A DNA stretch of 10,689 bases from Acholeplasmataceae bacterium (GCA_012841765.1 DUUA01000076.1:1-10689); one strand, 5' to 3'; shown: positions 1-6,340, counted from the first letter of the stretch. Numbers and translations: made by a program. The notes: generated by a model not told the origin, from the sequence alone.

Positions 1-183
1 CATTATAAAAGAAGTGACGAAGCAATTAATCTCTTGAATTTAACGACGATTACAGATAAAAGTATTGAATATGATTTAGAAAAAGCAGTAGAAAATAGTT
101 TAAAATTAGATAATAATTGGATTATAGTTTTTACTGGAAGTTTATATTTTGTAAGTGAAATACTAAGTATTTTCAATAAATAG
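1..183 (+). CDS. folC: Folylpolyglutamate synthase / dihydrofolate synthase, C-terminal end (partial)
   Basis: This is an open frame from base 1 to a TAG stop, 60 codons, with its start outside the window. The last residues contain W-I-I-V-F-T-G-S-L-Y-F-V-S-E. This matches the conserved C-terminal 'TGSLYFvsev' strand-helix of FolC, the Mur-ligase-family enzyme that adds glutamate to folates in the cytoplasm. The preceding stretch (D-K-S-I-E-Y-D-L-E-K-A) fits the usual region before it, where the C-terminal Rossmann-like domain assigns residues to 'al~~A'. A gene order of folC then radC is common in low-GC Gram-positives and supports the call. The ATP and folate sites lie upstream and cannot be checked. 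The C-terminus looks intact. A terminator-like hairpin follows 15 bases after the stop. Confidence 0.85.
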   Translation, partial: HYKRSDEAINLLNLTTITDKSIEYDLEKAVENSLKLDNNWIIVFTGSLYFVSEILSIFNK

Positions 184-198
184 AATAAATTAAGATCG

Positions 199-233
199 CC
201 TTCTATAATATTGAATTATAGAAGGGGATTTTT
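199..233 (+). terminator. Hairpin with U-tract after folC that also covers the radC ribosome binding site
   Basis: The arms CCTTCTATAAT (199-209) and ATTATAGAAGG (215-225) form a perfect 11-bp stem with a 5-nt loop (210-214). GGA and five T residues follow (229-233). This is the form of an intrinsic terminator for folC, although the GGA between stem and T-run weakens it. The right arm is also the Shine-Dalgarno sequence of radC: GAAGGGG (221-227) lies 6 bases before the ATG at 234. Folding would therefore hide the radC ribosome binding site. Whether it acts as a terminator, a translational brake, or both is inference. Confidence 0.6.
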
Positions 234-914
234 ATGAAATATATGTTAAAAGAAATGCCTATTGATGAGAGGCCTAGAGAAAGATTGTTAAAATATGGGC
301 CATCAGCACTAGCAAATTATGAATTATTGGCAATAATAATGCGTACTGGCAGTTATAATAAATCAGTATTAGATATTTCTAAAGAACTATTAATTAAATT
401 TCAGAGTTTAGATCAAATTAATGAAGCAACAGTTGCTGAATTGACAAAGATTAATGGTATTGGCGAAGCAAAAGCTATAAGTTTACTGGCAGCTATTGAG
501 TTAGGTAAAAGAATAAATGTTCCAATTAGAAAAGTTATTACAATTAAAAGCCCTTTTGATTCTTATAATTATTTAAAAGATAATCTCCAACATTTAAATC
601 AAGAGAATCTTGTTGCTTTATATTTAAATAGCAAAAGTGAAGTTATTACTTTAAAAACTGTTACAATTGGAACATTAAACCAAACAATATTTAATATAAA
701 AGATATTCTTAAATGGGCTCTAAAGTATTCAGCGGCGGGATTAATAGTCGCACATAATCATCCAAGTGGAGACCCAACTCCTTCAAGGCAAGATATTGAA
801 TCAACATATGCATTAGTTAAAGCTGCAAAGCTAATGGATATAATTATTGTTGATCATATAATTATTGGCAAAAATAAATATTGTAGTTTGAAAGAAAAAC
901 AAATTATAGAATAG
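234..914 (+). CDS. radC: RadC-family JAB/MPN-domain protein (DNA repair protein RadC)
   Basis: The protein has 226 aa, normal for the RadC (UPF0758) family. The N-terminus has the family signature P-x-D-E-R-P-R-E-R-L-L-K-Y-G (9-22). A helix-hairpin-helix segment follows (about 62-92, with INGIGEAKA at 73-81), then a JAB/MPN metalloprotease-like domain (about 103-226). The zinc-site residues are all present: E136, H174-x-H176, S184 and D187 in the run HNHPSGDPTPSRQD. The VDH near 207 is also typical. The biochemical role of the family is unsettled. The repair name is historical, and a link to competence or recombination has been proposed for some members. The ATG at 234 is preferred to the one at 243 because GAAGGGG sits 6 bases upstream. 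The stop is TAG, and the next gene begins 10 bases later, so the two are probably co-transcribed. A weak promoter might lie in the folC end (a TAGAAT at 181-186 without a good -35). Confidence 0.95.
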   Translation: MKYMLKEMPIDERPRERLLKYGPSALANYELLAIIMRTGSYNKSVLDISKELLIKFQSLDQINEATVAELTKINGIGEAKAISLLAAIELGKRINVPIRKVITIKSPFDSYNYLKDNLQHLNQENLVALYLNSKSEVITLKTVTIGTLNQTIFNIKDILKWALKYSAAGLIVAHNHPSGDPTPSRQDIESTYALVKAAKLMDIIIVDHIIIGKNKYCSLKEKQIIE

Positions 915-924
915 AGGTGCTTTT

Positions 925-1641
925 GTGGAAATAATTAAAATTAATATTAATGGGATTTTGTATGATGCTTTTATAAATAGAAAAAAAATAAAAAGGATTA
1001 TTATGAAAGTTAATGCCTTATTACAAATAAATATAAGTTGTCCATTGTTTGTTTCTCAAAACAAATGTCTAGAATTTATTGAAAGAAACTCTGAATGGTT
1101 ACGCAACACAATAATTGAAAAAAATGAAACCTACCAAAAAATGCATGTGAAGGAATGTTTAGAAAAAAAAGGAATTTGGCTCAAAGGGAAATATTTTACT
1201 TTTAAGAAAACTGGAAACATTAATGAATTTTATTCATTTAATGAACAAAATATTTTTATTCCTGAAATACAAGAGATTAATATGCAATTTATTGAAAAAA
1301 TAAAAGCTCCTTTATATAGTGAAATAGAGGATTTGTTTGAATATTATAAAACTACATATCCTGACATTATTCCTAAAAATTCTTCATTAATTATGAAAAA
1401 ACTTAAAAGTAAATGGGGCTCTTGTAATTATAAGAAAAATATTATTACAATTAATAAAGTTCTAGTTGCAGTTCCGGAAAATTTGTTGCATTTTGTTTTG
1501 ATACATGAGTTTCTTCATTTTTTATTTCCAAATCACGGTAAGAACTTTAAAAATAAATTAAATTCTTTTTTACCTAATAATAAAATTTTCGAAAAAGAAC
1601 TTAAAAATTATAATTTTCTATTAGAAAAAGATGTTTTTTAA
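925..1641 (+). CDS. YgjP-like zinc metallopeptidase (DUF45 / M48-type)
   Basis: The protein has 238 aa. The C-terminal half carries the YgjP/DUF45 pattern: K-W-G-S-C (163-167), then the zincin motif H194-E-F-L-H198, then P-N-H204 as the likely third zinc ligand. The N-terminal half (about 1-75) is the beta-rich segment of the family, ending in E-W-L (57-59) before the helical linker. There is no signal peptide or membrane segment, so a cytoplasmic metallopeptidase is expected. Substrates are unknown for this family. The start is GTG at 925, chosen because AGAGGTG (913-919) lies 5 bases before it; the next in-frame Met is residue 27. The Shine-Dalgarno overlaps the radC stop, suggesting translational coupling with radC. 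A hairpin begins at its own stop codon. Confidence 0.88.
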   Translation: MEIIKININGILYDAFINRKKIKRIIMKVNALLQINISCPLFVSQNKCLEFIERNSEWLRNTIIEKNETYQKMHVKECLEKKGIWLKGKYFTFKKTGNINEFYSFNEQNIFIPEIQEINMQFIEKIKAPLYSEIEDLFEYYKTTYPDIIPKNSSLIMKKLKSKWGSCNYKKNIITINKVLVAVPENLLHFVLIHEFLHFLFPNHGKNFKNKLNSFLPNNKIFEKELKNYNFLLEKDVF

Positions 1642-1667
1642 CTAGTTTTTAGAAAAAAACTAGTTTT
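1640..1667 (+). terminator. AT-rich hairpin at the end of the YgjP-like gene, probable weak terminator
   Basis: The arms AACTAGTTTTT (1640-1650) and AAAAACTAGTT (1655-1665) pair perfectly over 11 bp around an AGAA loop, and the right arm ends in TTTT (1664-1667). The stem has only two G-C pairs and the T-run is short, so termination may be inefficient. The A-run/T-run symmetry would also allow function on the opposite strand, but no gene converges from the right. The left arm begins in the stop codon of the upstream gene. Confidence 0.55.
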
Positions 1668-1681
1668 CATCAACATTATTA

Positions 1682-1710
1682 TTGTCAACATTTTTTCAAT
1701 AATTTATTAT
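1682..1710 (+). promoter_or_regulatory. Sigma-A-type promoter of the HTH regulator gene
   Basis: The -35 TTGTCA (1682-1687) and the -10 TATTAT (1705-1710) are 17 bp apart. Transcription would begin near 1717 and leave a leader of about 50 bases. The AAGGAGG ribosome binding site (1756-1762) lies 5 bases before the ATG at 1768. The promoter is embedded in a long inverted repeat, listed separately. Confidence 0.65.
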
Positions 1711-1723
1711 GTAAAAAATGTTG
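1686..1723. promoter_or_regulatory. Inverted repeat around the promoter, candidate operator
   Basis: CAACATTTTTT (1686-1696) and AAAAAATGTTG (1713-1723) are perfect 11-bp inverted copies separated by 16 bases. The left arm overlaps the -35 and the right arm covers the predicted start of transcription, with the -10 in between. The symmetry continues imperfectly outward for a few more bases. A further CAACATT lies at 1671-1677, 15 bp before the left arm copy. A dimeric regulator bound here would control access to the promoter, and autoregulation by the adjacent HTH protein is the simplest inference. Confidence 0.5.
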
Positions 1724-1725
1724 TT

Positions 1726-1754
1726 AATAACATACAATTATAGGTAAATAACAT
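1726..1754 (+). repeat. Two AATAACAT direct repeats in the leader, 21 bp apart
   Basis: AATAACAT occurs at 1726-1733 and again at 1747-1754, a start-to-start distance of 21 bp, or about two helical turns. Both copies lie between the predicted transcription start and the ribosome binding site of the HTH regulator. The core AACAT resembles the CAACAT in the neighbouring inverted repeat. In such AT-rich DNA this may be chance. Confidence 0.3.
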
Positions 1755-1767
1755 TAAGGAGGTATGT

Positions 1768-3003
1768 ATGTTAAAAAACATTGACAAATTTAAGATAAAA
1801 GAGAAAAAGATAAACTATAACTTTGAACTCTTTTATTATGCACAAACGGCTAAGAAGGAAAGATTGCAAAAAAATTGGACATTAGATTATGTTTCTCATG
1901 GACTGTGTAGTTTAAGCTATATGAGTAAATTTGAAAATCATTTAATTAAACCAGAAAGGAGATTTATAAAAGAATTACAAAAAGTTTATGGGATTAAGTT
2001 TGAAAATAATCAATTAAAAGAAACTCAAGAAATACTTAATAAAGTTTTAAATTTATTTATTCACAATGATTATGATACTCTATATACAATGTATCAAATT
2101 GTATTAAATAATGTATTCAGTGTTCCAAGATCTTTAATACTTGGTTATTATTATTTATTAATTAATGATGAAGTTAACTTAAAAGCGTTGATAAAAGAAA
2201 TGGATCCAATTAAAGACTCTATGACAAATCAAGAGCAAATATTATTATTATTTCTTGTTCTAAAATTTAAAATAAATTCACATGATTACATAGATATGGT
2301 TTATTATTTTGCTTGTTTTGATGAAATAGATTTAGTACTTTTTGAAGAAAAATGGATGCTCGCGTATTTAGAAATGCAATATGGATATCACATGAATAAC
2401 GTGTCAATTATGTTAAAACATAAAAAAATATTATTTGATGAAAGAAATATGTTTTACCCAACATCAGGGAAAATTATTGCGAATTTAATGTTATTAGAGA
2501 TAATTTCTAGAAACGCTTTTAAAACTGTTATTAAAGAAGTTGAAGCAATTTACACAGGAATATTTAGCGAAGAAATTGCTAATGAAATATTTTATTTACG
2601 TTGTTTAATTTTGCTGAATGGTTTTAAATATGAGGAAGTATTTCAAGAGATTATTGAAAAAGAATTAATGGGAGAAGCAAGATTTTTAGCAATACTTGGG
2701 TATTGTGCATATAAAATGCCAACAGAGTTAACAATTAACTCTTTTCAGTTTTATTCTAAAGATTATACTTATGAAAAGATTAATAAAATCCATAAACACT
2801 TTATTGATTTTATTGGTTTATTGATTAAAGATCCTTACAATAAAAATTTAGAAGTTAGAGAATATGTTAAATTTGAAATTATTCCCTATAATAAAACACA
2901 TCGCCATGCTTTATATAGCAGGGTTTATTATAATTATTTTGTTGATATTTTAAGAAGTGAGTCTAAATATAAAGATACTGTTAATTTTATTAAGAGTTAC
3001 TAA
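1768..3003 (+). CDS. XRE-type HTH transcriptional regulator with long helical-repeat C-terminus (RRNPP/PlcR-like)
   Basis: The protein has 411 aa. Residues about 27-76 form a Cro/C1-type helix-turn-helix: the run C-S-L-S-Y-M-S-K-F-E-N (47-57), followed by K-P (61-62), matches the 'G-x-C-S-x-S-Y-L-S-K-I-E-N-x-x-x-x-P' pattern of PlcR/NprR/Rgg-like regulators. The remaining roughly 330 residues are helical, rich in Leu, Ile, Tyr, Asp and Glu, with no enzyme motif. This fits a degenerate TPR-type domain that in RRNPP proteins binds a short peptide. I cannot place individual repeats with certainty. No membrane segment or signal is seen. It stands alone with its own promoter and candidate operator, and no clear terminator separates it from trmR 60 bases downstream. 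The target genes and any ligand are unknown. The DNA-binding role is fairly secure; the peptide-sensing assignment is inference from architecture. Confidence 0.75.
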   Translation: MLKNIDKFKIKEKKINYNFELFYYAQTAKKERLQKNWTLDYVSHGLCSLSYMSKFENHLIKPERRFIKELQKVYGIKFENNQLKETQEILNKVLNLFIHNDYDTLYTMYQIVLNNVFSVPRSLILGYYYLLINDEVNLKALIKEMDPIKDSMTNQEQILLLFLVLKFKINSHDYIDMVYYFACFDEIDLVLFEEKWMLAYLEMQYGYHMNNVSIMLKHKKILFDERNMFYPTSGKIIANLMLLEIISRNAFKTVIKEVEAIYTGIFSEEIANEIFYLRCLILLNGFKYEEVFQEIIEKELMGEARFLAILGYCAYKMPTELTINSFQFYSKDYTYEKINKIHKHFIDFIGLLIKDPYNKNLEVREYVKFEIIPYNKTHRHALYSRVYYNYFVDILRSESKYKDTVNFIKSY

Positions 3004-3015
3004 TTTCTTAATTGC

Positions 3016-3044
3016 TTGAAGATTTTATTAAATTAGAGTATAAT
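3016..3044 (+). promoter_or_regulatory. Promoter of the trmR-trhP1-trhP2 operon
   Basis: The -35 TTGAAG (3016-3021) and a consensus -10 TATAAT (3039-3044) are 17 bp apart. The predicted start is near 3051, giving a very short leader. The ribosome binding site AGGTGA (3052-3057) is 6 bases before the ATG at 3064. Confidence 0.7.
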
Positions 3045-3063
3045 ACTTAATAGGTGATTTATT

Positions 3064-3693
3064 ATGAATGAATACTTTAATTCTTTAAATAAATATTTTT
3101 CTTCTAGTCAAATGACATTAATGGAAAAATATGCAACAATTAATAATATTCCTATTATAAACAAGGAAAGTTTATCTTTTTTATTGCTATTATTAAAAAG
3201 TGATAATAAAAAAACAGTTTTAGAAATTGGTACTGCAATAGGGTATAGTGCCATTAATATGGCACTATCAAACCCTATTATTTTTGTTGATACGATTGAA
3301 AAAAAAGAGCAGATGTATAAGATAGCTTGTAAAAATGTTGAATTATTTGGTTTGAATAATAATGTTAACGTAATATATGGTGATGCATTGACTTTAGATG
3401 AAAGTCTTTTAAAAAAGGAATATGATTTGATTTTCATTGATGCAGCAAAAGCTCAAAATATTAATTTCTTTAATAAATATGAAAAGAAATTATCTAAAAA
3501 AGGAATTATTGTCACAGATAATCTTTTTTTTCATGGAATTTTATTTAAAGATGATTTATCTAAAAATTTAAAAGGTTTATCTCGTAAGATAAAATCATAT
3601 AATGAATTTCTTTCTGATAATATAGATTTTTATACTTATTTTATACCAATTGGTGATGGAATGAGCGTTAGCATTAGGAGGAACAATGACTAA
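3064..3693 (+). CDS. trmR: tRNA 5-hydroxyuridine (wobble U34) O-methyltransferase, TrmR/YrrM-like
   Basis: The protein has 209 aa and the class I SAM-dependent O-methyltransferase fold of the COG4122 family. The SAM-binding loop is V-L-E-I-G-T-A-I-G-Y-S-A (52-63). F-I-D-A-A-K (124-129) supplies D126 and T-D-N (151-153) supplies D152 and N153, the usual divalent-metal ligands. In Bacillus subtilis the homologue methylates ho5U34 to mo5U34 in tRNAs that read U-ending codon boxes, using SAM. COG4122 alone would also fit small-molecule methyltransferases. The specific call rests on context: it overlaps trhP1 by 8 bases and is followed by trhP2 and greA, as in the yrrM-yrrN-yrrO cluster. It has its own promoter (3016-3044) and ATG. 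The product should be cytosolic. Confidence 0.85.
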   Translation: MNEYFNSLNKYFSSSQMTLMEKYATINNIPIINKESLSFLLLLLKSDNKKTVLEIGTAIGYSAINMALSNPIIFVDTIEKKEQMYKIACKNVELFGLNNNVNVIYGDALTLDESLLKKEYDLIFIDAAKAQNINFFNKYEKKLSKKGIIVTDNLFFHGILFKDDLSKNLKGLSRKIKSYNEFLSDNIDFYTYFIPIGDGMSVSIRRNND

Positions 3694-4561
3694 ACTTATT
3701 ATTGATTTGCAAAAGATTAATAAAATTAAATCATATGAAGTTGATGGTCTTATCATTAATTTAGAAGGGTTTTCTACTTTTAATGGCATTAAGTTTTCTC
3801 TTAACCAATTAGATGAGATTACTAAAATTATAAAATCTAGTGGTAAAAAAATATTTATTAATATAGACCGTTTATATGGAGAAGATGATTTAGGTCAATT
3901 GTATGAGCTATTTAACGTCTTAAAAAATATTGAATATGATTATATAATTTTTTCTGATTTTGCTGTTTATTATTATTTTAATAAAAATAATGATTTGAAG
4001 CGATTAATCTATGATGCAAAAACTATGGGAACTAATACAGATGATTTAAATTTCTATAAGGAAAAAAATATTAAAGTATTTGTAGCTAATGAATTAAGCA
4101 AAAAACAAATTAAACTCTTAAGTGAAACAAATAATGGTTGTTTTGAAGTTTTTGGTTATCACCAAATTTTTTATTCTAAAAGACCTATATTATCTTTGTT
4201 TCAAGAATTTGATAAAATAGAAGAGCCTTTGAATAATTCTTTATTTGAAATTAAAGAATTATCAAAAGATGTATTTTATAAAATATATGAATCTGAATTA
4301 GGGATTTTTGTCTATACCGATTACATTTATTGTGCTTATAAAGAAATTAAAGAATTTGTTAATAACTTTTCTTTTATTAAAATTAATCCGATTTTTTTAA
4401 GTGAAGAAAATTTACCTCTAATTATTTCTTATTATAGAGATTTAATTAAAAATATAAATGTCATCGAAAATGATCATTTAATCAAAGAGATCTATCCTAA
4501 TACGAAAAGCGGATTTTTATTGAAAAAATCGGTAGTATTAAAGGAGGATTTTAATGAATAA
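3686..4561 (+). CDS. trhP1: TrhP1-like subunit of prephenate-dependent tRNA uridine(34) hydroxylase (peptidase U32 family, YrrN-like)
   Basis: The protein has 291 aa, close to the smaller U32-family member encoded between trmR and trhP2 in Bacillus. It has a TIM-barrel-like pattern of short beta strands (LIINLEG near 22-28, KIFINID near 55-61, YDYIIFSD near 84-91). The most recognisable family segment is F-G-Y-H-Q-I-F-Y-S-K-R-P (156-167). It has only two cysteines (C152, C216) and no U32 Fe-S signature, so the cluster must be in the partner TrhP2. In B. subtilis both proteins act in 5-hydroxylation of U34, with prephenate implicated for this enzyme class. The start ATG at 3686 has AGGAGGA (3676-3682) upstream and overlaps the trmR end. 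Its own end overlaps trhP2 by 8 bases, so tight coupling and equimolar synthesis are likely. Identity rests on both motif and position. Confidence 0.8.
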   Translation: MTKLIIDLQKINKIKSYEVDGLIINLEGFSTFNGIKFSLNQLDEITKIIKSSGKKIFINIDRLYGEDDLGQLYELFNVLKNIEYDYIIFSDFAVYYYFNKNNDLKRLIYDAKTMGTNTDDLNFYKEKNIKVFVANELSKKQIKLLSETNNGCFEVFGYHQIFYSKRPILSLFQEFDKIEEPLNNSLFEIKELSKDVFYKIYESELGIFVYTDYIYCAYKEIKEFVNNFSFIKINPIFLSEENLPLIISYYRDLIKNINVIENDHLIKEIYPNTKSGFLLKKSVVLKEDFNE

Positions 4562-5741
4562 GATTGAATTACTAGCTCCTGCTGGAAATTTGGAAAAATT
4601 AAAGATTGCGGTGATGTATGGTGCTGATGCTGTTTTTATTGGTGGCAAACAATTTAGTTTGCGTGCAAGAGCAAACAACTTTGAATTAGTTGATATTATT
4701 GAAGGTGTTAAATTTGCTAAAAAATATCATGCTAAGGTTTATGTTACAATGAATATAGTTCCACATGATTCTGATATTATAAATTTTAAAGAATATGTTA
4801 CTGCGTTAGAAAAAGCTAAAGTTAAAGGAGTTATAGTTAGTAGTTTGGCTTTTGCTGAAAAAATAAAAAAGTTTGCCCCTAAACTAGAACTACATTTGTC
4901 GACACAAATGTCCATAATAAATTCTGATGCTGTGAAACAATTTTCTGAATTTGGATTTTCAAGAGTTGTTTTAGGAAGAGAATTAAATTTTGAACAAATT
5001 AAAATTATAAAAGATAAAACAAATACTGAATTGGAAGTATTTATCCATGGCGGTATGTGTGCATCTTTTAGCGGAAGATGTATGTTAAGTAATCATATGA
5101 CAAACCGTGATGCCAATAGAGGAGGATGTGCTCATTCATGTAGATGGGATTTTGAGCTATATAAAAATAGAAAACTTGTCTCAAATAATATGTTTAATAT
5201 GGGTTCTAAAGACCTAACAGGCATTTTAGTAATTCCTCAATTGATTGATATGGGAGTTTCTTCACTAAAAATTGAAGGAAGAATGAAATCTGTTTATTAT
5301 ATCGCTACAGTAGTTAGAGCATATAGAATGTTAATTGATGACTATTATAAAAATGGTTATATTAATAATTATGATTTTTATATGGATGAAATTTTAAAGT
5401 CTGAAACAAGAAAATCATCTACTGGATATTTAAAACATGAGGTTACGATAAATGAACAATATTTTAACCCCGGTGTAACAGTCTTTAGTAATCATTTTGT
5501 TGGTTATGTCTTAGATTATAATATATTTACAAAGGTAGCAACGATTGAACAAAGAAACTATTTTGAAGTTGGTGATGAATTAGAGTTTTTTGGTCCCAAA
5601 TTAAAAAATTCTAAATTTATTGTAAGAAAAATATTAAATAATGATAATGAAGAAGTAACTAAAGCTAACCACGCACAACAAATAATCACTTTTAAAGTGC
5701 CTTTTAGATTACGAAAACACGACATGGTGAGAAAAATTTAA
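4554..5741 (+). CDS. trhP2: TrhP2-like subunit of prephenate-dependent tRNA uridine(34) hydroxylase (peptidase U32 family, YrrO-like)
   Basis: The protein has 395 aa. The N-terminus L-L-A-P-A-G-N (6-12) and Y-G-A-D-A-V-F-I-G (22-30) is the standard U32 opening. The U32 signature E-V-F-I-H-G-G-M-C (161-169) with G-R-C-M-L-S (174-179) is present. The only four cysteines in the protein are C169, C176, C192 and C196, spaced C-x6-C-x15-C-x3-C, as expected for a [4Fe-4S] site. K-I-E-G-R-M-K (239-245) is a further family motif, and a small beta-domain fills roughly 300-395. Despite the peptidase name, family members of this type hydroxylate tRNA U34 to ho5U, the substrate of TrmR. The strong ribosome binding site AAAGGAGG (4540-4547) lies within trhP1. 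A hairpin spans the stop codon. Confidence 0.9.
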   Translation: MNKIELLAPAGNLEKLKIAVMYGADAVFIGGKQFSLRARANNFELVDIIEGVKFAKKYHAKVYVTMNIVPHDSDIINFKEYVTALEKAKVKGVIVSSLAFAEKIKKFAPKLELHLSTQMSIINSDAVKQFSEFGFSRVVLGRELNFEQIKIIKDKTNTELEVFIHGGMCASFSGRCMLSNHMTNRDANRGGCAHSCRWDFELYKNRKLVSNNMFNMGSKDLTGILVIPQLIDMGVSSLKIEGRMKSVYYIATVVRAYRMLIDDYYKNGYINNYDFYMDEILKSETRKSSTGYLKHEVTINEQYFNPGVTVFSNHFVGYVLDYNIFTKVATIEQRNYFEVGDELEFFGPKLKNSKFIVRKILNNDNEEVTKANHAQQIITFKVPFRLRKHDMVRKI

Positions 5742-5760
5742 ATTTTTATTTTTCTCATTT
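5728..5760 (+). terminator. Hairpin overlapping the trhP2 stop codon, probable weak terminator
   Basis: TGAGAAAAA (5728-5736) pairs with TTTTTCTCA (5749-5757), a 9-bp stem that can gain two G-U pairs, with a 12-nt AT-only loop, followed by TTTT. The left arm is inside the last codons of trhP2. The large loop and short T-run make it a weak terminator, so some read-through into greA is plausible. Confidence 0.4.
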
Positions 5761-5778
5761 TAAATATAAATATAAAAG

Positions 5779-5807
5779 TTGAAAAGCTTGAGATATTTTG
5801 TTATAAT
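5779..5807 (+). promoter_or_regulatory. Strong sigma-A promoter in front of greA
   Basis: The -35 TTGAAA (5779-5784), a 17-bp spacer and a perfect -10 TATAAT (5802-5807) are seen, preceded by TGT (5799-5801), which adds an extended -10 element. This is the best promoter in the window. The start should be near 5814. The ribosome binding site GGAGG (5824-5828) lies 6 bases before the greA ATG. It would drive greA, the ROK gene and asnA. Confidence 0.8.
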
Positions 5808-5834
5808 ATAGTTAAAATTTTATGGAGGTTTACT

Positions 5835-6338
5835 ATGAACAATAAACATCAATTAACTGAACGGGGATTTGAAAAGTTAGAACTTGAACTTGAAGAGTTG
5901 AAAAATGTCGAACGCCCTAAAGTTATAGAACTAATAAAAGAAGCAAGAGGGCAAGGCGATTTATCAGAAAACGCAGACTATGATGCTGCTCGTGATGAGC
6001 AAGCTAAACTCGAGTCAAGAATTTCTGAATTAGAAAATATTTTAAAAAATGCCTCTGTAATTGATAAAAATAATTTAGATATTGAAAATTTAGGTAAAGT
6101 TATTACAATTAAATTTATTGGCTCAAATGCACCTAGAAATATGAAGTTAAAATTTACTTTAGTTAGTAGTAATATTGAAACTTCTACAAATCCTGAATCT
6201 TTGAAACTTTCTGTAGATTCTCCAATTGGGGCTGCTTGTATAGATGCTGAAGTTGGAGATAGACTAACAATTAAATCATCTACTGGAAAAGAACAAGAAT
6301 TTCAAATTGTATCACTAGAAAATGAAGGAGATAAATAA
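5835..6338 (+). CDS. greA: Transcription elongation factor GreA
   Basis: The protein has 167 aa, slightly longer than the usual ~158. The N-terminal coiled coil (about 5-78) begins with L-T-E-R-G-F-E-K-L. It carries at its tip the invariant G-D-L-S-E-N-A-D-Y-D-A-A-R-D-E-Q (41-56), whose acidic residues D42 and E45 correspond to the pair that reaches into the RNA polymerase secondary channel. The C-terminal FKBP-like domain (about 84-163) contains S-P-I-G-A-A (129-134), a variant of the usual 'SPIGRAL'. GreA stimulates RNA cleavage by backtracked polymerase. Downstream, the ROK gene begins 2 bases after the stop, with its ribosome binding site in the greA end. The trhP2-greA order matches Bacillus except that udk is absent between them. 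Confidence 0.97.
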   Translation: MNNKHQLTERGFEKLELELEELKNVERPKVIELIKEARGQGDLSENADYDAARDEQAKLESRISELENILKNASVIDKNNLDIENLGKVITIKFIGSNAPRNMKLKFTLVSSNIETSTNPESLKLSVDSPIGAACIDAEVGDRLTIKSSTGKEQEFQIVSLENEGDK

Positions 6339-6340
6339 TT

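Noticed and set aside
149..186. Possible radC promoter inside the folC end (TTGTAA with TTCAAT at 17 bp, or TAGAAT at 181)
   Set aside because: Neither option has both boxes well matched, and such matches are frequent in AT-rich DNA; left uncalled.
1642..1767. Small peptide gene or riboswitch in front of the HTH regulator
   Set aside because: No start codon with a ribosome binding site and open frame is present before 1768, and the only structure is the inverted repeat around the promoter, with no riboswitch-like conserved core.
2989..3012. Possible terminator at the end of the HTH regulator (ATTAAGA / TCTTAAT, 7-bp arms)
   Set aside because: The stem has one G-C pair, the loop is 10 bases and no T-run follows. 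It also runs up against the trmR promoter. Too weak to call.
3108..3437. Minus-strand open frame of 109 aa inside trmR
   Set aside because: It lies antisense to a gene with clear methyltransferase motifs and has no recognisable domain. Its hydrophobic look is what the reverse complement of AT-rich Lys/Glu/Asn codons gives.
3595..3789. Minus-strand open frame of 64 aa across the trmR-trhP1 junction
   Set aside because: It is antisense to two overlapping conserved genes, with no family match that I recognise; a composition artefact.
4554..5741. True collagenase-like peptidase (U32)
   Set aside because: The U32 name is historical. The four-cysteine signature and the trmR-trhP1 context point to tRNA U34 hydroxylation.
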